Program-made: the position numbers and the translations under genes
Notes under the pieces: model-generated
What the model was told of the DNA's origin: nothing
Databases searched by the model: none
What the model saw: the letters and a program-made list of their open reading frames with translations, nothing else
Source of the DNA: Oscillospiraceae bacterium
Lineage (GTDB): Bacteria > Bacillota > Clostridia > Oscillospirales > Ruminococcaceae
Assembly (NCBI GenBank): GCA_902766785.1
Contig: CACXEO010000052.1
Coordinates: 1-51,433 of the forward strand
DNA: 51,433 nucleotides
Direction of reading: 5' to 3'
Part shown: positions 30,026 to 38,978 of the stretch, one piece after another
Layout: the number at the start of each line of letters is the position of its first letter
How positions within the stretch are numbered: the first letter of the stretch is position 1

Positions 30026-32245
30026 TCAACCGGTTTCGTCATTTTTAATACAAGTGACGGATATGACCGTTCCTTTTGGAACAACAGCACCCTCCGGCTG
30101 GCTCTGGGTTGCAACTACCGTGCCGGTCTGCTGTGTAGTGCCCCCGTCAAATTTTATATTGAGCCCCTTATTGGTTAGGGCTGTATTTGCCTGGGACGTG
30201 GTCAGACCGATTAACTTCGGCACCGTTGTCGTCTCCTCGGCAGCTCCGTCCGTATAGAGGATGATCGTACTGCTTTTTGCCACGCTTGTGCCGCGGGCAG
30301 GAACCTGTTTTACAACCTTGCTGCCGGTTCCAATTTTTTTGCAGTTCAGGCCGTCCGAAGTAAGCTGGCTTTCAGCAGACATCGGATCAAGGCCGACAAC
30401 ATTGCGGGTGGTAACTTCTAAATTGGCCAGTTCATCGTCGCTGTACTTGGCTTCAACGCCGATGTAGGGCAGAGTCTGCTTGAGCACTTCAGAAACGGCC
30501 GGAGCCGCAACCACGCTGCCGTAAATATTGCCGTCACGCGGAGTGTCCACAATGACGAGGACCGCAATCTGCGGATCATCCGCAGGGGCAAACCCTACAA
30601 AAGAGGAAATGTACGAGGTATTATCATCCGAGTCGAGCTTCTGGGCCGTACCGGATTTCCCGCCAATCCTGAAGCCGCTGATATAGGCGTTGCTCCCACC
30701 GTTTGTGGTAACGACTTCTTCAAGAACCTGACGCATGGTCTGGGATGTCTCATTAGAAATGGCCTGGCGCTTTACCGTTGTGCCAATATTTTCCACAACG
30801 TTGTTATTCTGGTCGAGCACCTGTTTGACCACATGAGGCTGCACAACATACCCGCCGTTGACAACCGCAGCTGTAGCGGTGATCATCTGCAGAGGGGTGA
30901 TTTTGTTTGACTGGCCGAACGAGCAGCTTGCAAGCTCAACCGGGCCCATCTGGTCCGCCTGGTAAACAATGCTACTCGCCTCGCCCGGCAGGTCGATTCC
31001 GGTTTTCTCCATAAAACCGAATGCATTTACATAGTCGCAGAATTTGGTTGCGCCAAGCGAACTGCCGATTGCTACAAAAGCCGGGTTACAGGAGTTAACC
31101 ATCGCCTGAACGAAGGTTTGAGTGCCATGGCCGGAAAGCCGCCAGCAGTGCATTGGCTTTTCAAGTCCAGGGACATGAAAAGAACCGGTGCAGTTAAAGG
31201 TTGAATTCAGCGAAATAGTTTTTTCCTCAAGAGCCGCCGAACCAGTGACGATCTTAAAAACAGAACCCGGCTCATATAATTCCGTTATTGCCTTATTCTT
31301 CCACTGTAATTCACGTGCGTCTGAAAGAGCCTTGGTTCTCTCATCACTGGTCAACGTTTCAATGTAGGCGGCCGTCTCCGCATCCGCAATTTCAAAAGGT
31401 TCGTTGAGGTTGAAGTCGGGCTTTGTAGCCATCGCCAGAATTTCACCGGTGTTGACGTCCATGACAATGCCGGCAGCACGGTTTTCGACCTGGTGGACTG
31501 AAACAGCGTCCTCCAAAGCGTTTTCAAGGAAATGCTGGATCACTTCGTCAATGGTTAGCACAAGCCCGTAGCCGTCGACCGGGTCATAACGTTTTTCATA
31601 CTGGAACGGCATATCGGTCCCAACCGCGTTTTTGGCCGCGACAATCCGGCCGGCCTCACCCTTCAGGTAGTCGTCATAATACGCTTCAATTCCATAGAGG
31701 CCCTGGTTATCGGCGCCGGTAAATCCAATAACACTTGAAGCAAAGTTATTATAAGGATAGTAACGCTTGCTGTCCTCTACAAGATAGATACAGGAAATAT
31801 CCTTCTCGGCAATAAACGTGCGGATTTGCTCCGCCTTACCATCCTCAATTTTCTTCTGAATAACCTCGTAATAGTTATTTTTAAGCGTTTTCTGGTAAAC
31901 AGTATCGTATTCCAGCCCCAGAATGTCGGAAAGGCCCTTGGCAACAGTTTCCCGTTCCGCGTTGTTGTCGGTTTTCGAAATATCGGCGGGAGAAATAAAA
32001 ACTGTCCAGACCGTAGCGCTTTGCGCCAAAACAGTCATATTGCGGTCATATATGGTCCCACGCTTCGGGTTGACCGTAATATCCCTGAGCTGCTGCTGTG
32101 AGGCCTTGCTCTGGTAAAAGCTGCTGTCTACTACTGAGATCACACAGATCCGGGCCAACAGGGCAACAAACATAATCGCAATAACCGGAACGACCACTAT
32201 AAAAATCCGCCGTCTCATCTTTCTGGTGGGCCCTTTTGCTGCCAT
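30026..32245 (-). CDS. Class B PBP with PASTA domains (SpoVD/PbpB type)
   Basis: A 739-aa transpeptidase that crosslinks septal (or, if SpoVD, spore) peptidoglycan with FtsW/SpoVE. It has a short basic cytoplasmic end, one TM helix (about 12-36), the PBP dimer domain, and the transpeptidase with Ser328/Lys331 in EPGSVFK and GGKSGTAQK as the third motif. Two PASTA domains (about 600-735) end it. The PASTA pair and the dcw position fit both SpoVD and PbpB; only one such gene is in the cluster, so it probably serves vegetative division. The start is ATG 32245 behind GGGAGG. Confidence 0.95.
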   Translation of the reverse strand: MAAKGPTRKMRRRIFIVVVPVIAIMFVALLARICVISVVDSSFYQSKASQQQLRDITVNPKRGTIYDRNMTVLAQSATVWTVFISPADISKTDNNAERETVAKGLSDILGLEYDTVYQKTLKNNYYEVIQKKIEDGKAEQIRTFIAEKDISCIYLVEDSKRYYPYNNFASSVIGFTGADNQGLYGIEAYYDDYLKGEAGRIVAAKNAVGTDMPFQYEKRYDPVDGYGLVLTIDEVIQHFLENALEDAVSVHQVENRAAGIVMDVNTGEILAMATKPDFNLNEPFEIADAETAAYIETLTSDERTKALSDARELQWKNKAITELYEPGSVFKIVTGSAALEEKTISLNSTFNCTGSFHVPGLEKPMHCWRLSGHGTQTFVQAMVNSCNPAFVAIGSSLGATKFCDYVNAFGFMEKTGIDLPGEASSIVYQADQMGPVELASCSFGQSNKITPLQMITATAAVVNGGYVVQPHVVKQVLDQNNNVVENIGTTVKRQAISNETSQTMRQVLEEVVTTNGGSNAYISGFRIGGKSGTAQKLDSDDNTSYISSFVGFAPADDPQIAVLVIVDTPRDGNIYGSVVAAPAVSEVLKQTLPYIGVEAKYSDDELANLEVTTRNVVGLDPMSAESQLTSDGLNCKKIGTGSKVVKQVPARGTSVAKSSTIILYTDGAAEETTTVPKLIGLTTSQANTALTNKGLNIKFDGGTTQQTGTVVATQSQPEGAVVPKGTVISVTCIKNDETG

Positions 32246-32346
32246 ATATCTTTACCTCCCGGGAAATTTATCACTGCACGAAGCCTTCTTAAAATAGCGA
32301 AAATGGGTTAAGATTCACATCCTAACCCGATTAGACGCCTCACTGT

Positions 32347-32355
32347 ATTATATCA
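32347..32355 (-). promoter_or_regulatory. Possible extended -10 promoter before the PBP gene
   Basis: On the minus strand TGATATAAT (TG at 32355-32354, TATAAT at 32352-32347) lies in the 124-bp gap between ftsL and the PBP gene. No good -35 box is seen, as is usual for extended -10 sites. A small GGGTTA/TAACCC hairpin (32305-32328) follows. Confidence 0.45.
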
Positions 32356-32369
32356 TAACACATGAGCTG

Positions 32370-32843
32370 CTATGACAACAAGTTTGCAAAAAATTCCTTT
32401 ACAGAATCCCAAAACCCCGGGGTTGTATCTTCCGGAACCTCAATTTTGTTTTCCTGTGTCAAGCGGATATATTCTACATTTTTGCTATCCTTTTTCACCA
32501 TGCCAAGCTGGGTGCCCGCGTATTCTTCCGCATTCTTAAGCGAGACCTTGCCTTCAAGTTCCAGGTTCATCCGGGTACCCTCGGCTTCCAGCTTCGTATA
32601 TTCTGCGGAAGCTTCCGTAACGTCGGAAATACGCTCGGTCAGCAAAACACGGGTGTAGAGAAGAGCAGAAGCAACGCTGATAACCAGTAACATGCAGGCA
32701 ATTGCTTTAAGCGGGCTGATGCGGGGAGCGGCTTTCACAGCCGTATTTGATTTTACCTTTTTTACAGCTTCAATCTGTGTCCGTTTTTCTGCCGTTTGAG
32801 CTTCAAACCGGGACAGATCATAAGCAAAACTTGTATTGGCCAC
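32370..32843 (-). CDS. ftsL: FtsL-type septum protein
   Basis: A 157-aa bitopic protein: a cytoplasmic N-terminal part rich in charged residues, one TM helix (about residues 57-75, AIACMLLVISVASALLYTRV), and an extracellular leucine-zipper-like coil (about 78-130). Sequence of FtsL is poorly conserved, so the call rests on topology and on its place between rsmH and the class B PBP gene. The start is GTG 32843, nine bases after AAGGAC. A GTG three codons upstream touches the ribosome site and is less likely. Confidence 0.85.
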   Translation of the reverse strand: MANTSFAYDLSRFEAQTAEKRTQIEAVKKVKSNTAVKAAPRISPLKAIACMLLVISVASALLYTRVLLTERISDVTEASAEYTKLEAEGTRMNLELEGKVSLKNAEEYAGTQLGMVKKDSKNVEYIRLTQENKIEVPEDTTPGFWDSVKEFFANLLS

Positions 32844-32863
32844 TTTCGCCACGTCCTTTCGCC

Positions 32864-33787
32864 TTACAGCTTCTCTAAAATTCTGAGCTTAGCGCTCTGG
32901 CTTCTTGCATTTTCACTGAGTTCCCGCTCCGACGGCAGAATTGGTTTTTTGTTGACCAGCTTTGCCCTGGGCGTATTACCGCAGACACAGACCGGAAAAT
33001 CCGGAGGGCAGGTGCACCCTTTACACCAAGAAGCAAACCTCTGCTTGACCATTCGGTCCTCCAATGAGTGGAAGCTGATTACAACCAGCCGTCCACCTGA
33101 AGACAGCAGTTCGAATGCCTGGTCCAGCCCTTCAGACAGGCTTTCCAACTCACTGTTCACCGCGATGCGCAGCGCCTGAAAGGTTCGTTTGCTGGGGTTT
33201 TTTTCCCGTCTAGCTTTCGCTGGCATAGAAGACTTTATAATATCGCTCAATTCAAAGGTTGTTTCAATTTCTTTTTGTTCACGCGCCCTTTCTATATGAA
33301 GGGCGATGCTGTGAGCAAACTTTTCTTCCCCATACTCCCGCAGAATCCGCGTAATCTCCTGAACCGGGTACTGGTTGACAATCTCCTTTGCGCTCAACCC
33401 CTTCTGGCTCATCCGCATATCAAGCGGAGCGTTATACCGGTAAGAAAAACCACGGTCGGCGGTATCAAGCTGAAAAGAAGAAACGCCAAGGTCGAATAGG
33501 GCTCCGTCAATCCGGTGAACGCCCAGTGCCGCAAGCGCCCGTTTCATTTCCCTGAAATTGCTCTGGACTACCTGGGCGCCGGGGTATGGACGAAGCCTTT
33601 CAGCTGCAACCGCCACTGCATCAGGGTCCTGGTCGAACGAATAAAGGCGGCCGCCTTTCAGCCGTTTTGCAATTTCACCGGAATGCCCTGCCCCGCCTGC
33701 CGTCGCATCTACATAAATACCGTCCGGCTTGACGCGAAGCCCCTCCAGGCATTCGGAAAGAAGAACGGAACAATGTGAAAATTCCAT
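32864..33787 (-). CDS. rsmH: 16S rRNA m4C1402 N4-methyltransferase RsmH
   Basis: RsmH (307 aa) methylates C1402 of 16S rRNA in the decoding centre using SAM. Features are the N-terminal HCSVLLSECLEGL, the SAM loop VDATAGGAGHSGEI, LFDLGVSSFQLD, and the C-terminal VVISFHSLEDRMVKQ. The start is ATG 33787, 12 bp after mraZ, the standard order at the head of dcw clusters. Confidence 0.97.
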   Translation of the reverse strand: MEFSHCSVLLSECLEGLRVKPDGIYVDATAGGAGHSGEIAKRLKGGRLYSFDQDPDAVAVAAERLRPYPGAQVVQSNFREMKRALAALGVHRIDGALFDLGVSSFQLDTADRGFSYRYNAPLDMRMSQKGLSAKEIVNQYPVQEITRILREYGEEKFAHSIALHIERAREQKEIETTFELSDIIKSSMPAKARREKNPSKRTFQALRIAVNSELESLSEGLDQAFELLSSGGRLVVISFHSLEDRMVKQRFASWCKGCTCPPDFPVCVCGNTPRAKLVNKKPILPSERELSENARSQSAKLRILEKL

Positions 33788-33799
33788 TGCGTTCCCCCG

Positions 33800-34219
33800 T
33801 CAGAATCCAAGCTCGTCCATTGCCTGGGCAATGGCGTCGGAATTCAGGTCGCCGCAGGCGTTCTCCCACCTGCTTCGGTTCCATATTTCGGCCCGGTTGG
33901 AAGCTCCGATGACCAGAATATCTTTTTCAAGCCCGGCGAATTCCCGCAGGTTTGCCGGGATAAGGATTCTTCCTTGCTTGTCCGGTTCCACCTCACAGGC
34001 GCCAGAAAAAAGGTAGCGCTGGATGGTGCGAGCCTTAGACATGGGCAGCTCCTTTATTTTCTGCTCCAGCCGTTCCCACTCTTCCAGCGAGTAGACAAAG
34101 AGGCAGTCGTCAAGGCCTTTGGTTACAATAAACCGCTGGCCTAAATCCTCACGGAGCTTTGCCGGAAAGTTCAGTCTGCCCTTGGCGTCTATGTTGTGCG
34201 AATATTCACCAATCAGCAT
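33800..34219 (-). CDS. mraZ: Transcriptional regulator MraZ
   Basis: MraZ (139 aa) is a ring-forming DNA-binding protein of the AbrB-like fold, with two SpoVT-like repeats (LIGEYSHNIDAKGRLNFPAKLRE-type start, then CEVEPDKQGRILIPANLREF). It represses its own dcw operon in several bacteria. The binding repeats expected for it are present just upstream at 34249-34280. The start is ATG 34219 behind GGGGAGGTG. First gene of the dcw operon. Confidence 0.97.
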   Translation of the reverse strand: MLIGEYSHNIDAKGRLNFPAKLREDLGQRFIVTKGLDDCLFVYSLEEWERLEQKIKELPMSKARTIQRYLFSGACEVEPDKQGRILIPANLREFAGLEKDILVIGASNRAEIWNRSRWENACGDLNSDAIAQAMDELGF

Positions 34220-34248
34220 TCCGGCACCTCCCCTTTTAAGGATCTTTA

Positions 34249-34280
34249 ACCACTTCTAACCACTTTTCACCACTTTTGTT
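34249..34280 (-). promoter_or_regulatory. MraZ operator: three 10-bp direct repeats
   Basis: On the minus strand the core AAGTGG recurs three times with an exact 10-bp period (cores at 34275-34270, 34265-34260, 34255-34250, within AAAAGTGGTG, AAAAGTGGTT, AGAAGTGGTT). AAAGTG-type direct repeats are the known MraZ sites in mycoplasmas. Lying right at the transcription start, bound MraZ would block the operon. Confidence 0.8.
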
Positions 34281-34283
34281 ATT

Positions 34284-34312
34284 ATTATATACGATTCATA
34301 TGATAATTTCAA
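34284..34312 (-). promoter_or_regulatory. Promoter of the dcw operon
   Basis: On the minus strand TTGAAA (34312-34307), 17 bp, consensus TATAAT (34289-34284), immediately upstream of the MraZ repeats. The leader to mraZ is about 58 nt. Confidence 0.82.
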
Positions 34313-34361
34313 TCGTTTTTTTGAATTCTTTACAATTTGTTTCCGGTAAATTTTGGAGAAA

Positions 34362-34399
34362 AACGCAAAAAATCCCGAAAGGAAAATCCTTCCGGGATT
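34362..34399 (-). terminator. Terminator of the rodA-coaD operon
   Basis: A 13-bp stem with one mismatch (34371-34383 with 34387-34399) is followed on the minus strand by TTTTTTGCGTTTTT. It isolates the dcw promoter from the operon upstream. Confidence 0.9.
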
Positions 34400-34432
34400 A
34401 TCTGAAATTTTTACCTTAAAACGCCGTAAATA

Positions 34433-34885
34433 TTACTGTTTGGGCTTGCGTACGGCAATCCGTGCCGATTTAATTTCCTGCATATTTTTCGCTAAGAGCG
34501 CTTCAATTTCCTGAAGGCTCTGGTCAACAAAATCATTGGTAGCGCGCTTAAGTTCCCTGGACTGCACCTGCGCTTGAGTGTTGATTTCATTTGCACGGAT
34601 CTGCGCCTGCTTCACCAACTCGTCATGGTCTACAATCGCCTTGGCGCGCTCCTCCGCTTTCTGGATAATAATCTCCGCCTCGCGTTTCGCGTCATCCACA
34701 ATCTGCTTGCGGTCAGCCACAATCATTTTAGCCTGTTTGATTTCCACCGGCATATTGAGGCGGACGTCACCGATCAGGTCGCGCAGACGCTCCACATCCA
34801 CCACGCATTTCCCTCCTGAAAGCGGAAGCCCCCAGGCCTTGTCCAGCATATCGTCAATGGTGTCGAGAATTTCACTGATGTTCAT
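34433..34885 (-). CDS. Coiled-coil protein, unknown (150 aa)
   Basis: A 150-aa soluble protein. The start is ATG 34885 behind AGGGAG, overlapping the coaD stop as ATGA. After a short N-terminal part (NISEILDTIDDMLDKAWGLP) nearly all of residues 45-140 is a charged helix rich in Ala, Glu, Lys and Gln, predicted as a long coiled coil, ending in a basic tail. Such genes are often labelled ATPase or V-type H-subunit-like from low-complexity matches, which I would not trust. Location with rodA suggests a cell-shape or DivIVA-like scaffold role, but this is inference from neighbours only. Confidence 0.85.
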   Translation of the reverse strand: MNISEILDTIDDMLDKAWGLPLSGGKCVVDVERLRDLIGDVRLNMPVEIKQAKMIVADRKQIVDDAKREAEIIIQKAEERAKAIVDHDELVKQAQIRANEINTQAQVQSRELKRATNDFVDQSLQEIEALLAKNMQEIKSARIAVRKPKQ

Positions 34886-35376
34886 TTTGATTCTCCCTTT
34901 CTGCACAAACGCTCTTTAATCGGTTCCAGGATACACTCCGGAACAAAATCAGCGATATCGCCGCCAAAATAGGCAATTTGCTTCACCAAGCTGGAACTGA
35001 GGTAGAGGTGTTCAGCGTTGGTGGTTAAAAACACCGTTTCTGCCTGTTCGACCATTTTTTTATTCATCAGCGCCATCTGGAACTCGTAATCGAAATCGGA
35101 AATAGCCCGCAGCCCCTTTACAATCGCGCAGGCGCCGCACCGCGCCACATAATCGGCCAGGAGGCTGTCATTTGCGTCCACTACCACGTTGTCAATATCC
35201 TTGGTAGCAGCCCGAATTAACTCAAGGCGTTCTTCTACCGTAAAGCTGGTTTTTTTCGCCCGGTTGATACTCACCAGGACAATAACCCGGTCAAACAGCT
35301 TGGCCGCCCGGGTAATAATATCGAGATGCCCTTTGGTAATTGGGTCAAAACTACCGGGGCACACGGCAACCCTCAT
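34882..35376 (-). CDS. coaD: Phosphopantetheine adenylyltransferase
   Basis: CoaD (164 aa) makes dephospho-CoA from 4'-phosphopantetheine and ATP. The nucleotidyltransferase start AVCPGSFDPITKGHLDI with the HxGH-type motif (TKGH) and the later YLSSSLVKQIAYFGGDI are diagnostic. The start is ATG 35376, 9 bp after the rsmD stop. The rsmD-coaD pair is very common in bacteria. Confidence 0.97.
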   Translation of the reverse strand: MRVAVCPGSFDPITKGHLDIITRAAKLFDRVIVLVSINRAKKTSFTVEERLELIRAATKDIDNVVVDANDSLLADYVARCGACAIVKGLRAISDFDYEFQMALMNKKMVEQAETVFLTTNAEHLYLSSSLVKQIAYFGGDIADFVPECILEPIKERLCRKGESK

Positions 35377-35385
35377 AATTGTTTC

Positions 35386-35934
35386 CTACCTTTCGTCAGA
35401 CGCCGCCCGGTAAGCGGTCACCGTAATCTTCCCATAATTATACTGCTTTTGCAGTTTAAAATCAACAACCGTCTCCGGGAGCTCTTCCCCCTTCTGGTGT
35501 TCACAAAGTATCACCCCGCCCGGCTCCATACAGGCAGCCACCAGTGGCAGCGCCTCTTGGAGCAGCCCCTGACGGTACGGCGGATCCAAAAATGCAATAT
35601 CAAAACGGTCTCTGCATCCCAAAAGGAAACTTTTATAATCCATTGTTACAACCCGGGAGCCGGCAGTAAGGCCAGTGGACTTCAGGTTTTCCCGCACCAC
35701 TTCCAAAGACTGCTTGCTATGATCTACAAAAACCGCAAGCCTTGCTCCCCGGCTGAGTGCTTCAACCCCCATCTGCCCGGACCCGGCAAACAAATCCAAC
35801 ACCTTAGCGGACTGCACCTCAAACTGAATGATGCTGAAGACCGCTTCCTTAACGCGGTCGGTCGTTGGACGAACGTCATTCCCCTCCAGTGTTTTCAGCC
35901 TGCGCCCCCGCGCAGTTCCGGTAATTACCCTCAT
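35386..35934 (-). CDS. rsmD: 16S rRNA m2G966 methyltransferase RsmD
   Basis: RsmD (182 aa) methylates G966 of 16S rRNA with SAM. It begins MRVITGTARGRRLKT, has the SAM motif VLDLFAGSGQMGVEALSRGA, and the catalytic motif DPPY in IAFLDPPYRQG. The start is ATG 35934, 28 bp after rodA. Confidence 0.96.
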   Translation of the reverse strand: MRVITGTARGRRLKTLEGNDVRPTTDRVKEAVFSIIQFEVQSAKVLDLFAGSGQMGVEALSRGARLAVFVDHSKQSLEVVRENLKSTGLTAGSRVVTMDYKSFLLGCRDRFDIAFLDPPYRQGLLQEALPLVAACMEPGGVILCEHQKGEELPETVVDFKLQKQYNYGKITVTAYRAASDER

Positions 35935-35962
35935 TTAAGTTCTCCTTTAAATAAAAGCCAAT

Positions 35963-37084
35963 CTAATCAAACATTGCCGTGCGGCGGTTTTTGTGGTAAA
36001 CGCTCAAAACAAGGCCGATTGTCATAAACATCGTGAGCATGGAAGAGCCGCCCGAACTGAAAAAAGGCAGCGTTACGCCAATCACCGGCGCCACACAAAG
36101 CACCATGGCGATATTTACAACGGCCTGAAAAAACACACAAGCAAAAACGCCAACACATATATAGCTGCCAAGCGCATCCTGTGAAAGACGGGAAACATAT
36201 AAAATCCGCAGGCAAATTGCAATTAGAAGGCCAACAACCACCAGGCAGCCAACAAGCCCCATTGTCTGCCCGACATATGAAAAGATAAAGTCGTTGCGCA
36301 TTTCGGGAACTTCAACCAAGTTGTCGGCGAACAGCCCCCTGCCAAACAGTCCTCCCGACCCCAGCGCCATCCTGCCGCGGACCTGCTGGTATCCAATCCT
36401 AAGAGGATCGAGGTCAGGGTTGAAAGAAATTAGAAAACGTTCGCGATGCATGTCGTCCAGCAAAAAATTCCAGACCAGGAAGCCTACAACCGGAAGAGCC
36501 GCAAAGCCGCCCAGCAGGTATTTCCAGTTAAGGCCCGCAACAATCAACATGACTATCGCAATGAAAAAGAAGATCAAGGCCGTCCCATAATCCCCCTGAA
36601 CGACAATCAGTCCGGCTACTCCCCCAGCATGCAGCAGGAGCAGGGCTATATTTTTAATGTCGTTTAAATCACCGCGTACTTTGGTAAGGTGGTACGCAAA
36701 AGTAACAATAAATGAAATTTTAAGAAACTCGGACGGCTGAATCGTAGTGACGCCAAGGTTGAGCCACGCCTTATCGTCCGCGCCATCCACCTGTATCCCG
36801 AAGAAAAAGGTGAGAATTACCAGAAACAGCGCAAAAGCCATATGGTATTTCCAAAACTTGGCGATTACTTCATAATCAATCATGGACATAATAACCGCGA
36901 CAGCAATTCCCAAGATCGTAGCGATTACCTGAACCCATACGCCTCTGGAAGAACTAATAAACCCGTTTTGGTAAATAGAATAAAGGAGTGTCATGCTAAG
37001 CGCCGCGCAAACAATACAGAAGGACATCAGCCACCGGTCGGTTTGCTTGATAAATTCGGCTATCCCCTGAAAAAACTGTTTCAT
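35963..37084 (-). CDS. rodA: SEDS peptidoglycan polymerase RodA
   Basis: A 373-aa SEDS glycosyltransferase with about ten TM helices that polymerises lateral-wall peptidoglycan with an elongation PBP. Motifs are WLNLGVTTIQPSEFLKISFI, the RodA-type VEVPEMRNDFIFSYVGQTMG, and PFFSSGGSSMLTMFMTIGL. It is the second SEDS protein in the window; its place outside dcw and its sequence favour RodA over FtsW. The start is ATG 37084 behind GGAGGAAAG. First gene of rodA-rsmD-coaD-coiled-coil gene. Confidence 0.93.
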   Translation of the reverse strand: MKQFFQGIAEFIKQTDRWLMSFCIVCAALSMTLLYSIYQNGFISSSRGVWVQVIATILGIAVAVIMSMIDYEVIAKFWKYHMAFALFLVILTFFFGIQVDGADDKAWLNLGVTTIQPSEFLKISFIVTFAYHLTKVRGDLNDIKNIALLLLHAGGVAGLIVVQGDYGTALIFFFIAIVMLIVAGLNWKYLLGGFAALPVVGFLVWNFLLDDMHRERFLISFNPDLDPLRIGYQQVRGRMALGSGGLFGRGLFADNLVEVPEMRNDFIFSYVGQTMGLVGCLVVVGLLIAICLRILYVSRLSQDALGSYICVGVFACVFFQAVVNIAMVLCVAPVIGVTLPFFSSGGSSMLTMFMTIGLVLSVYHKNRRTAMFD

Positions 37085-37128
37085 CTTTCCTCCATCCGCT
37101 ATAAACCGGTATCTGTTTCAATTTCTTT

Positions 37129-37157
37129 ATTATATCCTCTGAAATGAACGATTTCAA
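37129..37157 (-). promoter_or_regulatory. rodA promoter
   Basis: On the minus strand TTGAAA (37157-37152), 17 bp, consensus TATAAT (37134-37129), about 45 bp before the rodA ATG. Confidence 0.8.
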
Positions 37158-37206
37158 GTTTTATTGTCGCTTTTTGCCCAATTCCGCCCAGTAATCAAAT
37201 TACCGG

Positions 37207-37236
37207 CTGGCATACCAAAATAAATTATGGTATAAT
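37207..37236 (+). promoter_or_regulatory. fhs promoter with inverted repeat
   Basis: CTGGCA (37207-37212), 18 bp, consensus TATAAT (37231-37236). ATACCA (37212-37217) and TGGTAT (37228-37233) form a perfect inverted repeat spanning the spacer and touching the -10 box, a plausible operator for an unknown regulator. Confidence 0.5.
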
Positions 37237-37295
37237 ATTAGGCAATTGTAAGGCCGGACAAATACGGCGGCCGCAAAAAATTGGAGGGATTTTCC

Positions 37296-38963
37296 ATGCT
37301 GACCGATATTGAAATTGCACAAAGTGCTAACATGCTCCCTGCCGCTCAAATTGCGGCGGAGCTCGGGATCGACTGCGAACAGATTGAGCCATATGGAAAA
37401 TATATCGCAAAGCTTTCGGACGAGCTTTACGAAAGCCTGAAAAGCAGGCAAGACGGGAAACTGGTTCTTGTAACTGCCATCAATCCCACTCCTGCGGGCG
37501 AAGGAAAAACCACCACCACCGTCGGCCTTGGGCAGGCCATGAAAAAAACAGGCAAGAAGGCGGTCATCGCCCTGCGGGAGCCGTCCCTCGGCCCCGTTTT
37601 TGGCATCAAGGGCGGCGCGGCGGGCGGCGGGTACGCCCAGGTTGTCCCGATGGAGGAGATTAACCTCCACTTTACCGGCGACATGCACGCCATCACCGCA
37701 GCGAACAACCTCCTCTGTGCTGTCATCGACAACCATCTCCAGCAGGGGAACGAGCTGGGAATTGACCAGAGGCGGATCCTGTTCAAACGCTGCATGGATA
37801 TGAACGACCGTGCGCTTCGTTTTGTCAACGTCGGCCTTGGCGGAAGGGTCAACGGCGTTCCGCGGGAGGATTCTTTTTTAATCACCGTCGCCAGTGAGAT
37901 TATGGCGATCCTCTGCCTTGCGGAAAACATTGATGATCTCAAAGATAGGCTTGGCAGAATTCTGGTTGCCTATACTTACGACAACCGCCCGGTTTTTGCA
38001 AAAGACTTGGGCTGCGTCGGCGCAATGGCGCTTCTGCTGAAGCACGCTATCAAGCCGAACCTTGTACAGACCCTTGAAAACACCCCGGCTATCATGCACG
38101 GCGGGCCGTTTGCCAACATCGCCCACGGCTGCAATTCGGTCCGGGCCACAAAGCTCGCTTTAAAGCTGGGCGATTACGCCATTACTGAGGCGGGCTTCGG
38201 CTCCGACCTCGGCGCGGAAAAATTCTTAGATATTAAATGCCGTTACGCGGGGCTTGCACCGAACTGTATTGTTGTAGTGGCAACGGTGCGGGCGCTCAAG
38301 TACAACGGCGGCGTCCCCAAAGCGGAGCTGGGGGCTGAAAACGTTGAGGCAGTTAAAAAAGGGATTGTCAACCTGGAGGCTCATATTAAAAACATGCAGC
38401 AGTATGGGGTTCCGGTGGTCGTCGCCATCAACCGCTTTGGCACCGACAGCGGAGCGGAGTTGGACGTCATCAGCAGCTGCTGCAAACAGCTTGGCTGTGA
38501 CTTTGCCCTGTCCGACGTTTTCGCAAACGGCGGTGACGGCGGGATTGAACTCGCCGAAAAAGTAGTTGCGGCCTGTGAAAAGCCCGGCAAATTCAAGCTC
38601 CTTTACGATGAGAAGGAGCCGATCAAAGAAAAGATCAAAACGATCGCTCGGAAAATCTACCACGCGGACGACGTGGTTTACACCGGCGCGGCGGAAAAGG
38701 CGATCCGCGATATCACCGCGCTGGGTTTTGACAAGCTCCCCGTCTGTATTGCGAAAACCCAGTACTCCCTTTCCGACAACCCTAAACTGCTCGGAGCACC
38801 CTCCGGGTTTGAGATTACCGTGCGGGACGTACGGCTCAGTGCCGGGGCTGGATTCCTCGTTGTGCTGACCGGTGAGATTATGACAATGCCGGGGCTGCCG
38901 AAACACCCCGCCGCCCTTGATATGGATATCGGTTCCGACGGAACCATTACGGGACTTTCCTGA
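37296..38963 (+). CDS. fhs: Formate-tetrahydrofolate ligase
   Basis: Fhs (555 aa) makes 10-formyl-THF from formate, THF and ATP, feeding one-carbon units to purine, Met-tRNA and, in acetogens, the Wood-Ljungdahl methyl branch. The P-loop [14 protein letters not shown] and the motif [20 protein letters not shown] are clear. The start is ATG 37296 behind GGAGGGA; a TTG five codons upstream lies in the ribosome site. Nothing else of the Wood-Ljungdahl pathway is in the window. It heads fhs-tsaE-tsaB-rpiB-upp. Confidence 0.98.
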   Translation: MLTDIEIAQSANMLPAAQIAAELGIDCEQIEPYGKYIAKLSDELYESLKSRQDGKLVLVTAINPTPAGEGKTTTTVGLGQAMKKTGKKAVIALREPSLGPVFGIKGGAAGGGYAQVVPMEEINLHFTGDMHAITAANNLLCAVIDNHLQQGNELGIDQRRILFKRCMDMNDRALRFVNVGLGGRVNGVPREDSFLITVASEIMAILCLAENIDDLKDRLGRILVAYTYDNRPVFAKDLGCVGAMALLLKHAIKPNLVQTLENTPAIMHGGPFANIAHGCNSVRATKLALKLGDYAITEAGFGSDLGAEKFLDIKCRYAGLAPNCIVVVATVRALKYNGGVPKAELGAENVEAVKKGIVNLEAHIKNMQQYGVPVVVAINRFGTDSGAELDVISSCCKQLGCDFALSDVFANGGDGGIELAEKVVAACEKPGKFKLLYDEKEPIKEKIKTIARKIYHADDVVYTGAAEKAIRDITALGFDKLPVCIAKTQYSLSDNPKLLGAPSGFEITVRDVRLSAGAGFLVVLTGEIMTMPGLPKHPAALDMDIGSDGTITGLS

Positions 38964-38978
38964 TTTATGGAGGCTGCT

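Noticed and set aside
32305..32328. Terminator between ftsL and the PBP gene
   Set aside because: The stem is only 6 bp and no T run follows on the minus strand.
34433..34885. V-type ATPase subunit H-like annotation
   Set aside because: Similarity of this kind comes from coiled-coil composition; no other V-ATPase gene is present.
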